Under the pieces are notes generated by a model, which was not told the origin of the DNA, ran no database searches, and worked only from the letters and a program-made list of their open reading frames with translations. A DNA stretch of 64,000 bases from a bacterium (GTDB lineage Bacteria > 4484-113 > JAFGCY01): assembly GCA_020440605.1 (NCBI GenBank), contig JAGRNT010000011.1, positions 1 to 64,000 on the forward strand, in the 5' to 3' direction. The position numbers were made by a program, and so were the translations under genes. Below are positions 1 through 8,932 of this stretch, piece after piece. Positions within the stretch are counted from its first letter, which is position 1, and each line of letters begins with the position of its first letter.

Positions 1-2
1 CC

Positions 3-167
3 GCCCAGCACATCCGCTGCACCGAAGTGCAGCCCAGCATCAGTCAGTGTCACGAGTGCCATGCCTGGCCTCCCCGGCCAATCGGGCCGGTAATGCGTGC
101 GCACGCGCGACTGCTGAGGGTCAATGGCGATATGTCGGGGCAGGGGAGGCTGCGGACAGATCAGTAG
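3..167 (+). CDS. C-terminal fragment of a probable c-type cytochrome (partial, runs in from left edge)
   Basis: An open frame enters from the left edge and stops with TAG at 165-167, leaving 54 residues. It contains one heme-attachment motif, CHECH, at visible residues 16-20 (bases 48-62), preceded by a further Cys at residue 6. Past that point the tail is short, basic and has no other recognisable motif. CxxCH in an open frame with codon use like the neighbours suggests the end of a mono- or multiheme cytochrome, perhaps related to the tetraheme lipoprotein at 23049. With so little sequence the motif could be chance, so confidence is moderate to low. Confidence 0.4.
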   Translation, partial: AQHIRCTEVQPSISQCHECHAWPPRPIGPVMRAHARLLRVNGDMSGQGRLRTDQ

Positions 168-259
168 CCATTCCGGCTCGGGCCGGACGCGCGGGTTCTT
201 CGTGGAAACCGCTGGCTAACTGTCGATCATCGTCTCGCTGTACCTCGGGAGGGGGTTAA

Positions 260-335
<76 letters not shown>

Positions 336-412
336 GCAGGAATGATAGTGAGGGATCGGGGCAAGGTCAAGCAAAATGACGCAGATTGTGGGAATTTCGG
401 GGGAATATCGGC

Positions 413-931
413 TCAGTTATGGGCTGCCGGCGTCTTCAGCAGCAGCTCGGCCAAGCCGCCGCCGCTCAGTGCGACCGCCGCCACGATGCTCGCCGCCATT
501 ATCACGCCGCACAGCGACATCAGCATGAAGCGCCGGAAGCCCATCCCCAGCAGGTAGGCTGCTAGTGCACCGCTGTAAACCCCGCTGCCGGGCAGGGGCA
601 CGCCGATGAACAGCGCCAGCCCCCAGGCACCCTTGCCTTCCACGGCCCTGTGGATGCGCTGCTGGAAGCGCTGAGTGTACTTCTCCCAGATGCGTGCGAA
701 CCACTTCCAGCGCAGGATGAAGCGCATCATGTACTTCAGGAAGAGGTAGACCACGGGAGCCACGGCCCAGTTGGAGAGGATCGCGACGATTAGCACCTGC
801 CAGAGCGGCAGCTCAGTGAAGAAGATCCCGTAGGGCACGCTGGCACGCAGCTCGAAGATCGGGGTGTAGGTGAGCACGATGATCGCCACCACCGGGTTGA
901 GCCCTTCCACCCACTGCCAGAATCCATCCAC
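413..931 (-). CDS. Small multi-drug export family membrane protein (COG2426/PF06695-like)
   Basis: The 172-residue protein has about four hydrophobic segments (near residues 13-30, 43-65, 100-128 and 138-160) and the family hallmark regions TYTPIFELRASVPYG near residues 21-35 and GVPLPGSGVYSGALAA near residues 109-124. These match the putative small multi-drug export family, whose transport substrate is not established. The start is GTG at 931: a TAGAAT -10 box with a TG extension (938-943) ends six bases upstream, so the mRNA is probably leaderless and no Shine-Dalgarno is seen. It stands alone between the tRNA and the exported protein at 1067. Confidence 0.8.
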   Translation of the reverse strand: MDGFWQWVEGLNPVVAIIVLTYTPIFELRASVPYGIFFTELPLWQVLIVAILSNWAVAPVVYLFLKYMMRFILRWKWFARIWEKYTQRFQQRIHRAVEGKGAWGLALFIGVPLPGSGVYSGALAAYLLGMGFRRFMLMSLCGVIMAASIVAAVALSGGGLAELLLKTPAAHN

Positions 932-943
932 CGCAGGATTCTA
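932..943 (-). promoter_or_regulatory. Extended -10 box for the GTG start at 931
   Basis: Minus-strand TGCTAGAAT gives a TGn-extended -10; its last base is six bases from the GTG start codon, predicting transcription initiation at the start codon itself. Confidence 0.6.
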
Positions 944-984
944 GCAGGTCGTGGACTGAAGCAGGAGGCGGATTGCCAACAGAA

Positions 985-1004
985 AGGCCCGCCGAAGCGG
1001 GCCT
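985..1004 (-). terminator. Rho-independent terminator downstream of the 1067 gene
   Basis: On the minus strand an 8-bp stem AGGCCCGC/GCGGGCCT closes a TTCG tetraloop and is followed by TTTCTGTT. It lies 63 bp downstream of the minus-strand stop at 1067. Confidence 0.85.
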
Positions 1005-1066
1005 CTGCACATCGGGTTATCAGGCTTGAGTCATGCGCCACTATTGCAGACGCAGCTGGCACGAGC

Positions 1067-2023
1067 TTATTCGTCCTTCATTTCCTGCATGATCTCGCGG
1101 ACGATCTCCTTCAGCATCTCCCGCAGTTCTCCGTCATCCGAGCCGAACATGAAGATCGGATTGGCGGATGCCGGGGCATCTGGCGACCAGCTGAAGCTGT
1201 GCGGAGCGGGAAAGCCATCGGCGAAGCGCTCGGCATCGAAATCCCCGTTCTCATCCGTCCAGCGTCCGTTGAAGTCCGGCACAGCAACCGCAAAGCTGTC
1301 TCCGTCCTTGATGTCATTCCAGACGAAGGCCTGGCCCAGGCCATGCTTGCCGTAGACACTCACGGGCCGGCCGGCGGCGATGTCCTCCTCGGTCTGGCGG
1401 CGGATCTCCTCGAGCTCCTCGGGGCTGTAACCCTCGCCCTCGACGCTGACGATTCCGTCGTCGCCAATCTCGATCTTCAGCTCCTTCCAGACGCCGTCCT
1501 CGTTGAAGCGGAAGTGCATGTCCTGCTCGCCCCCGGCTCCGGGGCTGAACCAGCGGCCGGTCGCCGGGGAGGTGAATCCCGCCACGGGGGCATTGCCAAA
1601 CACGTTGAGCGCCAGGCCATGCTGAGCGCTGAGCTGCTCGCGCAGGCGTGCTGCTCCGGCTTCCGTCAGATCGCCGCTTTCCAGCAGCTCATCAATCAGC
1701 TCAGTCAGGCCGCTGCCGGTGCTCCAGGCGAGTGGGGCAATGCCGCTGCCATCGCCGTAGAACAGGTTGAGCGGGCATTCCCCCGCTTCACAGTTCGCGG
1801 CTTCCCCGAAGAACAGCTCGGCCACCCCGACGTTTTCCTCAGGATCCTCTGCGTCACGATCAGCGATGGCGCTGGCCAGATTGACAGATGCTGAACTGGA
1901 AGGGGCGCTGCTGCTGACCCGCGCCGGTTCGCCGGCATTGGCAGCGCGCGCGGAGACGGCACCCAGGTAAATGGCCAGCACAGCCAGCAGCGCGGCAATC
2001 GGAACGAACAACACTCTCTTCAT
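1067..2023 (-). CDS. Exported protein of unknown function
   Basis: The start at 2023 follows GGAGG spaced nine bases upstream and gives a 318-residue protein beginning with a signal peptide (MKRVLFV, hydrophobic core, cleavage near SARA at residue 27). The mature part is acidic with no family motif I recognise. A C-terminal amphipathic helix (residues ~300-318, ELREMLKEIVREIMQEMKDE) ends the protein. The stretch around residues 165-215, from HFRFNEDGVW through SPEELEEIRRQ, resembles a similarly placed stretch in the neighbouring protein at 2095 (FEWQREG ... SPESREVLEDK), and both end with a helix after an FSW motif, so the two are probably diverged paralogues. A terminator follows. Confidence 0.7.
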   Translation of the reverse strand: MKRVLFVPIAALLAVLAIYLGAVSARAANAGEPARVSSSAPSSSASVNLASAIADRDAEDPEENVGVAELFFGEAANCEAGECPLNLFYGDGSGIAPLAWSTGSGLTELIDELLESGDLTEAGAARLREQLSAQHGLALNVFGNAPVAGFTSPATGRWFSPGAGGEQDMHFRFNEDGVWKELKIEIGDDGIVSVEGEGYSPEELEEIRRQTEEDIAAGRPVSVYGKHGLGQAFVWNDIKDGDSFAVAVPDFNGRWTDENGDFDAERFADGFPAPHSFSWSPDAPASANPIFMFGSDDGELREMLKEIVREIMQEMKDE

Positions 2024-2094
2024 CACGTACACCTCCGGTCGGATACTGCACATGACGCAGCCGCAATCCGGATTGTATCCGCGCAGTGGAATTC

Positions 2095-2910
2095 TCAGGC
2101 AGGAGTGTCAGGCTGCTCAGACTGCTGATCAGTATCATCCGGAGCCAGCTGGAAGCCCAGCGGTTCCAGTTCCCGGCTGATGATGGCCTGCACCATTGCC
2201 CTGATCCGCTGCAGCTCTGACTTGTCAAGCATTCCGTGAGGGAAACCGTCCTGCATCCAGCGTGAACCTGCTTCCAGATCAGGCATCTCCGGAGAATCAG
2301 ATTCTCCCGGCCAGCTGAATTCCTTGCCCGAGAGCATTGCCAGTCTGACCCGCCACTCGGGATCACTCTGCACGGCGCGCTGCAGTTTGTCCTCGAGCAC
2401 CTCGCGGCTCTCCGGGCTCAGAACCCAGCTCTCAATCGCAACCTCACCTGCGGGGTTGACCTGCAGGAGTATTGAACTACCTTCTCGCTGCCATTCAAAA
2501 TCCAGCAGGCCATTGTGCAGTGGATTCTGCTCATACTGCAGACTGTTACCATAGGTGATCACGGGCATTTCGCTGGAGATCAGCGCATCCGGAGGCGGTA
2601 TCACTGGACCAATCAGCGTCTGGGATTCCCTTTCCGCCAGGAGTCTGAGTAGTTCAGATGGAAGGATATCGAGGCCGTTCTCCAGAATGATCTTCGCTTC
2701 CAGATCCTCATCGCTGAGATCAACCACCGGCAGTTTCTGTCCTTCCTGAGCATTGGATTCCACGCGCACGTTCCCCAGATACTGCGCTTCCCCGGGAGAT
2801 TCGTCATGCTCAATGTGCTTGCCAGCAAACATCAGGCAGATCCCGGCAAGCATCAGCACTGCCGCCGGTGCCAGCTTCACAGTCAGTTCCCTGAGTCCAG
2901 CCCTTTGCAT
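2095..2910 (-). CDS. Membrane-anchored exported protein, probable paralogue of the 1067 gene
   Basis: The protein has 271 residues: a short basic N-terminus, one hydrophobic segment (residues ~13-29) acting as uncleaved anchor or signal, then an acidic periplasmic region. The ATG at 2910 is preceded by GAGGTGGG, a good Shine-Dalgarno. Residues ~140-200 and the C-terminal helix (SELQRIRAMVQAIIS) align loosely with the next gene downstream (1067), which lies 71 bp away on the same strand and is probably cotranscribed. No enzymatic motif is visible. I do not recognise the family. Confidence 0.65.
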   Translation of the reverse strand: MQRAGLRELTVKLAPAAVLMLAGICLMFAGKHIEHDESPGEAQYLGNVRVESNAQEGQKLPVVDLSDEDLEAKIILENGLDILPSELLRLLAERESQTLIGPVIPPPDALISSEMPVITYGNSLQYEQNPLHNGLLDFEWQREGSSILLQVNPAGEVAIESWVLSPESREVLEDKLQRAVQSDPEWRVRLAMLSGKEFSWPGESDSPEMPDLEAGSRWMQDGFPHGMLDKSELQRIRAMVQAIISRELEPLGFQLAPDDTDQQSEQPDTPA

Positions 2911-2963
2911 GGTCCCACCTCATGGCAAGCATAGCAGATCAGACAGGCGTTTGCCGCAGTCCT

Positions 2964-2969
2964 TATAAT
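2964..2969 (+). promoter_or_regulatory. TATAAT -10 box for the glycosyltransferase gene
   Basis: Perfect TATAAT ending six bases before the in-frame GTG at 2976. CAGACA at 2940-2945 (18-bp spacer) is a possible weak -35. This promoter decides the start: an ATG at 2922 lies upstream of it. Confidence 0.65.
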
Positions 2970-2975
2970 TGTGCT

Positions 2976-5108
2976 GTGCCCGGACAGCTCCCCCTGGTCT
3001 CCTACATCCTCGTGAACTGGAACACAGAGGAACTGCTGCCCAGAGCCCTTGACTCCATCGCCGCGCAGGACTTCCCCCTGCGTGAGGTGATCCTCGTCAA
3101 CAATGCCAGCCCGCAGTTCGATGCGCTGGATCTCAGTGCCTACGAACTGAAGCTCGTGCAGGCACCCGGGAATCTCGGCTTTGCCGGTGGCAACAATCTC
3201 GGAATCGCCCACAGCACGGGTGATGTGGTGGTGCTGCTCAACTGCGACGCTCTGCTCGAGCCGGACTTCACCCGCCGGGCCGTGGCCGTGCTGCAGGCCC
3301 GCCCGCGCTGCGGGACTGTCGTGCCGAAGATCCTGCGTGACGACATGAGCGGCAGGCTGGACAGCACGGGGCACCTGATGCGTGAGGACCGCACTCCACT
3401 CAGCCGTGGTGCCGGCGAGCCGGACATGGGGCAGTTTGACAACCCTGGACCGGTATTCGGGGGTACGGCGGCGGCGATTGCCTACCGCCGCGAGATGCTG
3501 GAGCAGGTCAGCTTCGATGGCGAGGTCTTCTGCCACGACTTCTTCGCCTATTTCGAGGATGTCGACCTGGACTGGCGGGCCCAGCTTTCCGGCTGGGAGG
3601 CCTGGTATGAACCGGCCTGCCGCGCCCAGCACCGCGGGCATGGCAGCGGCGGACGCGCCAGCCTGCGCGTGCAGCGCATCGCCGAGAAGAACCGCTACCT
3701 GATGCTGGTGCGCAATGACAGCGTCCCGAGCCAGCTTGGCAACTGGATCCCGCTCACGATCTATGAACTCTGGCATGCCCTGCGGACGCTGCTGCGTCCC
3801 TGGCTCTGGCCTGCATTCCTGAGTTACCTGGCCAGCCTGCCGGGAGCGATCCGCTACCGCCTGCGGGCTGGTGCCGGCCGCCGCGTACCAGCAGGCCGGG
3901 TCGCGGCCCAGTTCATCCCGCGCGGCAGCCTGTTACCACCCGGTGCCCCCCAGCCAGCCCTGCCACTGGAGCAGGCCGGGGACCAGCCGGAGGCGCAGTA
4001 TCCGCTGGTCAGCATCCTGATCGTCAACTACAACGGCCTGGCCCTGACCCGGGCCTGCCTGGAGGGAGCACTGGCCCAGAGCTACAGGCCCTGCGAGGTG
4101 ATCGTGGTTGACAACGGCTCAGCTGCCGACGAGGCCTCACTGCTGGAGCTGGATTTCCCGGAAGTGCGCTTCCTGCGCCTTGAACACAACACCGGCTTCA
4201 GCGGTGGCGTGAACTGGGCCGTGGCCCTGTCGCGCGGCGAGTACCTGGCGCTTGTCAACAATGACAGCGTGATGGACCCGGAATGCATCGCGCGTCTGAT
4301 GTATGCCCGCCGCCGCAGTGGTGCGGACGCCGTCAGTGGCCGGCTGGTGGACATCGCGGAGCCGCGCCAGATAGTGCCGCTGCTGAACGCCCTGGCGATC
4401 GAGGACGAGGAGGACGTTGTCTGGGACATGCCCGAGGCCTCACTGCAGGCGCTGGCTGAGTCACGCCGCAACCACGGCCTCTCGCTCTACGGATACATCG
4501 TGCAGGACAGTTTCGCCGGCCGGGATGAGTGCTTCTACCCCAGTGGCGGACTATGCCTGCTGCGGCGGGCGTCCATCGCCGGCTGGCTGCCGCAATGCTT
4601 CCCGCAGGACTACTTCACCTATCAGGAGGACGTCTGGCTGGGCTTCGCACTGCGCGCCGCCGGTGGCAAGGTTGCCAAGGCACCCTCCGCCGTGGCCGTG
4701 CACCTCGCCTCCAGCACGACCCGCAGCCTGGGCCGTCCACGCCTGCGCTTCTTCCAGGAGCGCAACCGCATCCTCAACCTGCTGGGCTGGCTGCCGGCAT
4801 CGGTCATCTGGCGGATGCTGCCCATGTACATGCTCGTGGGCCTGCTGGCGGGCCTGCGCAAACTGTTCACGCGTCCGGCGGACTGGCTCGGTGAACAGGC
4901 GGCACATCTCTGGCTGGCAACGCATCCCCTGCAGATCCTCAGACGGCGCAGTGCCTGGCGCGACAGGGCAGGGCAGGGCGGCGACTTCGTGAGCATGCTC
5001 AGCGGGCAGGTGCGCGGGCAGGGTGGGGCACTCAACCGCCTCAGCCTGAGCTGGTGCAGGCTGATGGGCATTGACTGCCTGGAAAGCCAGCGGGAGAAGC
5101 GGAATTGA
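2976..5108 (+). CDS. Twin-domain family 2 glycosyltransferase
   Basis: From the GTG at 2976 the protein has 710 residues with two complete GT-A folds in tandem. Domain 1 (residues ~5-230) carries SYILVNWN, the NNASP nucleotide-binding region, the DXD-type NCD in LLNCDALLEPDF, and FEDVDLDWR. Domain 2 (~345-580) repeats this as SILIVNYN, VDNGS, VNNDSVMDPE and YQEDVWLG. Such rhamnosyltransferase-like proteins add sugars to cell-surface glycans from nucleotide sugars in the cytoplasm. The last ~120 residues include a hydrophobic helix (MYMLVGLLAGL). The upstream ATG at 2922 would start before the TATAAT box, so the GTG is preferred. The GNAT gene at 5105 overlaps its stop codon. Confidence 0.85.
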   Translation: MPGQLPLVSYILVNWNTEELLPRALDSIAAQDFPLREVILVNNASPQFDALDLSAYELKLVQAPGNLGFAGGNNLGIAHSTGDVVVLLNCDALLEPDFTRRAVAVLQARPRCGTVVPKILRDDMSGRLDSTGHLMREDRTPLSRGAGEPDMGQFDNPGPVFGGTAAAIAYRREMLEQVSFDGEVFCHDFFAYFEDVDLDWRAQLSGWEAWYEPACRAQHRGHGSGGRASLRVQRIAEKNRYLMLVRNDSVPSQLGNWIPLTIYELWHALRTLLRPWLWPAFLSYLASLPGAIRYRLRAGAGRRVPAGRVAAQFIPRGSLLPPGAPQPALPLEQAGDQPEAQYPLVSILIVNYNGLALTRACLEGALAQSYRPCEVIVVDNGSAADEASLLELDFPEVRFLRLEHNTGFSGGVNWAVALSRGEYLALVNNDSVMDPECIARLMYARRRSGADAVSGRLVDIAEPRQIVPLLNALAIEDEEDVVWDMPEASLQALAESRRNHGLSLYGYIVQDSFAGRDECFYPSGGLCLLRRASIAGWLPQCFPQDYFTYQEDVWLGFALRAAGGKVAKAPSAVAVHLASSTTRSLGRPRLRFFQERNRILNLLGWLPASVIWRMLPMYMLVGLLAGLRKLFTRPADWLGEQAAHLWLATHPLQILRRRSAWRDRAGQGGDFVSMLSGQVRGQGGALNRLSLSWCRLMGIDCLESQREKRN

Positions 5109-5569
5109 CAACGCAGAAAGCGACCCCGGAGTTCTCGGTACGCGAAATCAGCGCACGCGAGACCTGGCCCGTGCGCAGTGTGGTGCTGCGTCCGGGCCAG
5201 CCACTTTCAGCCTGTGACTACGACATTGACAGCATGCCCGGGGCCTTCCACCTCGGCAGTTTCACCGGCGAGCAGCTGCTGACGATCGGCAGCTTCTACC
5301 CCGACCCGCACCCCGATCTCACCGGCAGTTGCCAGTACCGCCTGCGCGGCATGGCCACGCTGCCGGACTGGCAGGGCAGGGGACTCGGCTTCCTGCTTCT
5401 CGACAGTGCACTGCAGCGTCTGACGGAGCAGGGCTGCGACCTGCTCTGGTGCAATGCCCGGGTCATCGCTGCGGGCTATTACCTCAAGTTCGGCATGCAG
5501 CGCAGCGGGCCGGAATTCGAGATCGAGGGCATCGGCCCGCACTGGCTGATGTTCCGGCAGCTCAGCTGA
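5105..5569 (+). CDS. GNAT family N-acetyltransferase
   Basis: The 154-residue protein shows the acetyl-CoA-binding core RGMATLPDWQGRGLGFLLL (residues ~79-97; Q/RxxGxG/A motif A) and the terminal YYLKFGMQRSGPEFEIEG region typical of GNATs. The substrate cannot be read from sequence. Translation probably starts at a TTG whose last two bases overlap the TGA of the glycosyltransferase, downstream of a purine-rich GGGAGAAGCGG, so the two are translationally coupled. This suggests it may modify a product or precursor of the glycosyltransferase pathway, but that is inference. Confidence 0.8.
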   Translation: MTTQKATPEFSVREISARETWPVRSVVLRPGQPLSACDYDIDSMPGAFHLGSFTGEQLLTIGSFYPDPHPDLTGSCQYRLRGMATLPDWQGRGLGFLLLDSALQRLTEQGCDLLWCNARVIAAGYYLKFGMQRSGPEFEIEGIGPHWLMFRQLS

Positions 5570-5623
5570 AATGCTGCAGGCACAGCCGGGGTATCAGTTC
5601 CATTCGACCCGGGGAGAACTGAC

Positions 5624-6175
5624 ATGAGCAATGCATTCAACGAAGGTCCGCAGACCGGCATTTCGCTGGAGACCCTGCGCCGCTGGCTGAGCTGGCAGCT
5701 GGGTAAATGGGATGAATGGGCCGCGGCCCAGGACAGTGCTGACTGGCTGGCGGTGGCCACCGGCAACCCCAAGTGGCCCACTGCCGGGCATATGCTCGTG
5801 CATGCCTTCAGTCCCGTGCGCCGCTATGCTGAGCGCACGCTCGGCCGCGAACCCTTCGACGATAGCCAGGTTCCGGCGGATGACTGGCAGGCGCTGGCCG
5901 CCTTTGCCCGCGAATGCCTGGAGGTGCACGCCAATGCTGCTGCATCCTTCAGCACCGAGGCCGCCCGCGAGGAAGTCCCGTACCAGACCCGCAGTGCCGG
6001 TGTCTGGACCATCACCCCCGAGGAAGCCTTCGTACATGCCCTGACGCATTGCTACTGGCATCTTGGCGGGGTGGTGCACCTGCTGCGCGCCAGCGGGATT
6101 GAGCCGCCGCAGTGGAATGACCTGATCTTCTATGCTGCGGGCCTGCATGCCCAGGAGCAGTCCGCCGGCAGCTGA
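5624..6175 (+). CDS. DinB-family protein
   Basis: The 183-residue protein is mainly helical. It has GHMLVHAFSPVRRYAERTLG near residues 55-74 and HALTHCYWHLGGVVHLLR near residues 137-154, the spaced histidines that form the metal site of DinB/YfiT four-helix bundles, followed by the usual IEPPQWNDLIFY ending. Members are often thiol-dependent transferases; the substrate here is unknown. The ATG is preceded by GGGGAG at a proper distance, so this gene uses a conventional leader. Confidence 0.7.
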   Translation: MSNAFNEGPQTGISLETLRRWLSWQLGKWDEWAAAQDSADWLAVATGNPKWPTAGHMLVHAFSPVRRYAERTLGREPFDDSQVPADDWQALAAFARECLEVHANAAASFSTEAAREEVPYQTRSAGVWTITPEEAFVHALTHCYWHLGGVVHLLRASGIEPPQWNDLIFYAAGLHAQEQSAGS

Positions 6176-6282
6176 ACCGGGATTGAACCCTGCTCAAATG
6201 CAATCTGCACTGCCCGGCTGAATCCGCGCGGGTAAGATCTGCGTATTACCTTTGACCACGTGTCAGGAACAGGGAGCATTCA

Positions 6283-6936
6283 ATGGCCAAGCAGCTTCTC
6301 TCCGGACCAGTCAGACTGACGGATTACATCCTGCCCGGGCTCTGCTTCATTGCGAGCTGGGCAGTGGGTGGCTGGTTCTTCTCGCAGATGCCGGAGCAGG
6401 TCCCCGTGCACTGGGGCATCAACGGTGAACCCGACCGCTTCGGCGGCCGCTTCGAAGGGGCCTTCGCCGTTCCGATCATCTTCACTCTGCTGCTGATCAT
6501 GTTCGTCTTCATCAGCCGTACGAAGGCTGGACGCATGTCTCTGGCCATTGCCTGGATAACCGGGGTCTTCATGCTGGCAATCCAGTACATGATCGGCATC
6601 AATGCCCTTGGTGTGGGAGTGGATGTCGGACGCTTCGTGATGTTCAGCCTGGCCGGGTTGTTCATCGCCCTCGGCGTGATCGTGCCCCTGATGCCGCAGA
6701 ACCGCTGGGGTGGCTTCCGCAACAGCTATACGCTCAGTGACCTGCGGGTCTGGAAGAGTACCAACCGACTCGGCGGGAAGATGCTGCTCGTGACCGGCGC
6801 ACTGATCGTGCCCCTTGCCTTTGCACCGCCGCTGTTCTCGATCATCGGCAGCTTCATCGTGATCCTGGTCTGCATCCTGGCCGTGCCGCATTTCCACAGC
6901 ATGCGTATCTACCGGGAGCTCAAGCGCCAGCACTGA
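6283..6936 (+). CDS. SdpI/DUF1648-family membrane protein
   Basis: The 217-residue protein has about six membrane segments. The N-terminal part has the DUF1648 signature PVHWGINGEPDRFGG (residues ~42-56), and the C-terminal part has the SdpI signature PQNRWGGFRNSYTLSD and VWKSTNRLGGKML (residues ~139-170). In Bacillus SdpI confers immunity to a cannibalism toxin and acts as a signal transducer; most homologues, as here, stand without a toxin gene. A GGGAG Shine-Dalgarno lies 7 bp before the ATG. No SdpC-like or ArsR-type regulator neighbour is present. Confidence 0.8.
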   Translation: MAKQLLSGPVRLTDYILPGLCFIASWAVGGWFFSQMPEQVPVHWGINGEPDRFGGRFEGAFAVPIIFTLLLIMFVFISRTKAGRMSLAIAWITGVFMLAIQYMIGINALGVGVDVGRFVMFSLAGLFIALGVIVPLMPQNRWGGFRNSYTLSDLRVWKSTNRLGGKMLLVTGALIVPLAFAPPLFSIIGSFIVILVCILAVPHFHSMRIYRELKRQH

Positions 6937-6952
6937 TTCTGATTCATGGTCA

Positions 6953-6958
6953 TATAAT
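6953..6958 (+). promoter_or_regulatory. TATAAT -10 box for the oxidase gene
   Basis: Perfect TATAAT ending five bases before the ATG at 6964, predicting a leaderless transcript. Confidence 0.6.
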
Positions 6959-6963
6959 GGGGA

Positions 6964-8148
6964 ATGCGCTATGACGTGATAGTCGCAGGCCTCGGCATCC
7001 ATGGCCTGATGACCGCGTACATGCTGGCCCGGCGAGGTCTGAAGGTGATCGGCCTCGATCCGTATCCGGTGCCCCATGCGCATGGCTCATCCCACGGACA
7101 GACTCGCGTGCACCGTCGCGCCTATTTTGAGGCTCCGTTCTACGTCCCATTGCTCAAGCGTGCCGATGACCTCTGGGTGGAACTGTCGCGCGAGATGGTC
7201 GGTACGAGCTTCAGCCTGGAGGAGGGAGCCCGCGTCCAGGCCGGCGGTGGCGCTCTGCTTTCACGCACCGGCGTGCTGGTGATCGGCCGCGATGACGGCC
7301 GGCTGGCCAGTGGAGCGCTGGCCTCCGCCGAGCAGTACCGCATCCACGTCAAGGTCCTGCAGGCCGCCGAGGCCATGCAGCTCTGGCCGGGGCTGAGCAT
7401 TCCCGAGGGACATATTGCCATTCTTGAACCGCTGGCCGGAGTGCTGCAGGTTGAGCCCGTCATGCACAGGCTGCTGCAGCTCTGTGAGGACAGTGGGGCG
7501 GTCTGCTGCCCGGGGGCGGGGCTGGACCGCTGGCAGCTTGATGACAATGGCATCACGGCCCGGGCGGTGGGGATAGAGGAAGTAATCGAGGCTGACCGGC
7601 TGGTGATTGCCGCCGGGGCCTGGACAGCCGGACTGGCGGGTCTTGACCTCCCATTGCGGACCGAGCGCCAGTACCAGGTGCAGTTCTCCAGCCGCAATGG
7701 CTCAGGCTACGGCGCGGGGATCTTCCCGGCTCTGGCGATTGACCGTGGGGCGGAGCCGATGCTCTACGGCATCCCGGATTTCGGCAACGGCATCAAGCTG
7801 GCCTTCCATCACGGCGGGCAGCTCGGAGATCCGCATGACTACCCGGCGGTCAGTGACAATGAAGTCCGCGAGCTGCACGGCGTTGCCAGCAAGTGGCTGC
7901 CCTGGCTGCTGCCCGAGGCCCGGGCGAGCTGGACCTGCGTCTACACGAACACCCCGGATGAGCACTTCATCATCGACCGTCATCCCGCCACTGAGCGCGT
8001 GCTGCTGCTGAGCTGCTGCAGCGGGCATGGCTACAAGTTCGCGCCGGTGATCGGGGAGATCGCCAGTCAGCTGCTGGTGGACGGCGGTACGCAGCATGAC
8101 ATCAGCCAGTTCCGCCTGTCGCGCTTCACAGGGGCCGTCGCGCGCTGA
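6964..8148 (+). CDS. FAD-dependent amine oxidase, sarcosine/N-methyltryptophan oxidase family
   Basis: The 394-residue protein has an N-terminal Rossmann dinucleotide-binding motif (VIVAGLGIHGLMTA, residues ~5-18) with SSHGQTRVHRRAY (~41-53), the FAD-contact region of monomeric sarcosine oxidase. Its C-terminal region has CVYTNTPDEHFIIDRH and CCSGHGYKFAPVIGE. The Cys in WTCVYTNTPD corresponds to the position that covalently binds FAD in this family. Length fits MSOX/SolA. The reaction would be oxidative demethylation of a secondary N-methyl amine; the exact substrate is not readable. Its 3' end overlaps the convergent arsM by 23 bp. Confidence 0.82.
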   Translation: MRYDVIVAGLGIHGLMTAYMLARRGLKVIGLDPYPVPHAHGSSHGQTRVHRRAYFEAPFYVPLLKRADDLWVELSREMVGTSFSLEEGARVQAGGGALLSRTGVLVIGRDDGRLASGALASAEQYRIHVKVLQAAEAMQLWPGLSIPEGHIAILEPLAGVLQVEPVMHRLLQLCEDSGAVCCPGAGLDRWQLDDNGITARAVGIEEVIEADRLVIAAGAWTAGLAGLDLPLRTERQYQVQFSSRNGSGYGAGIFPALAIDRGAEPMLYGIPDFGNGIKLAFHHGGQLGDPHDYPAVSDNEVRELHGVASKWLPWLLPEARASWTCVYTNTPDEHFIIDRHPATERVLLLSCCSGHGYKFAPVIGEIASQLLVDGGTQHDISQFRLSRFTGAVAR

Positions 8149-8926
8149 GGCTCAGGCTGGCGGCGCTTCGCAGCAGCAGCTCCTGGATCCCGGAAGTGAC
8201 CGGGTCCCCGCAGGCCTGGCCGTCCTGGTAGCGCTGCAGACGCAGGACCTGTACGTCCGTAAAGCCCGCCTCCCTGACAGCCTCAATGTAGGCTTCGCAG
8301 CTTAGCGCCGTGGCATAGGCAGCACTGGCATCAGTGTTGCCAGCCAGCTGCGTCTTGCCCGGATCATCCTCCAGCACAAGGTCGCTCAGTACGAGCCGGC
8401 CACCAGGGTGCAGTACGCGCAGGGCTTCGCGGAACACCGCGATGCGGTCCGGGCAGAGGTTGATCACGCAGTTGGCAATCACCACATCGGCGCTGGCATT
8501 GAACAGGGGCAGGTCGGCGATGTTTCCCTCACGGAACTCGGTGTTGGCAAGCCCGCTTTCCTCGCGGAAGTCCTGCTCGCGCTCACGGGCCAGTTCCAGC
8601 ATCGACGCTGAGAAGTCAACGCCGATAACCCTGCCACGTGTGCCAACCAGCCTGGCAGCGCTGAAGACATCCCGGCCGCTGCCGCTGCCGAGATCGAGCA
8701 CGGTTTCACCCTCAGCCAGCTCCGCCAGTGCCACCGGGTCGCCGCAGGACAGGCCATAGCTGTCAGGAACGTTTGCCTTAAAGGCTTTGCTGACAACGCC
8801 GCCGGCGGGCTGTGCCGGGCCATCGCCGCAGGCTGCGCAGCCACCGCTGCCGCAGCAGGCATCTTCCTGTGTCGTGGCCGCAGCGTCGTATGCCGTTTTC
8901 AGGACGTGCTGGTCAGTCTGATCCAT
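8126..8926 (-). CDS. arsM: Arsenite S-adenosylmethionine methyltransferase
   Basis: The 266-residue protein has the SAM motif ETVLDLGSGSGRDVF (residues ~73-87) and the three cysteine positions that bind As(III): SCGDP near residue 61, VINLCPD near 155 and ALSCEAY near 212. An extra N-terminal CCGSGGCAACGDG patch (~24-36) is common in ArsM and may bind metalloids. The enzyme methylates arsenite to volatile or less-bound species. There is no arsR or arsB next door, so it is a solitary detoxification gene. TAGAAT (8933-8938, minus) ends six bases before the ATG, again predicting a leaderless mRNA. Confidence 0.88.
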   Translation of the reverse strand: MDQTDQHVLKTAYDAAATTQEDACCGSGGCAACGDGPAQPAGGVVSKAFKANVPDSYGLSCGDPVALAELAEGETVLDLGSGSGRDVFSAARLVGTRGRVIGVDFSASMLELAREREQDFREESGLANTEFREGNIADLPLFNASADVVIANCVINLCPDRIAVFREALRVLHPGGRLVLSDLVLEDDPGKTQLAGNTDASAAYATALSCEAYIEAVREAGFTDVQVLRLQRYQDGQACGDPVTSGIQELLLRSAASLSLSARRPL

Positions 8927-8932
8927 GCGCAG

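Noticed and set aside
47..259. A 70-codon open frame spanning the cytochrome tail and beyond
   Set aside because: Different frame from the CxxCH tail and no initiation signal; ends just before the tRNA.
6283..6936. Toxin-immunity (Sdp) system
   Set aside because: Only the SdpI-like protein is present; no SdpABC or ArsR-type regulator adjoins.
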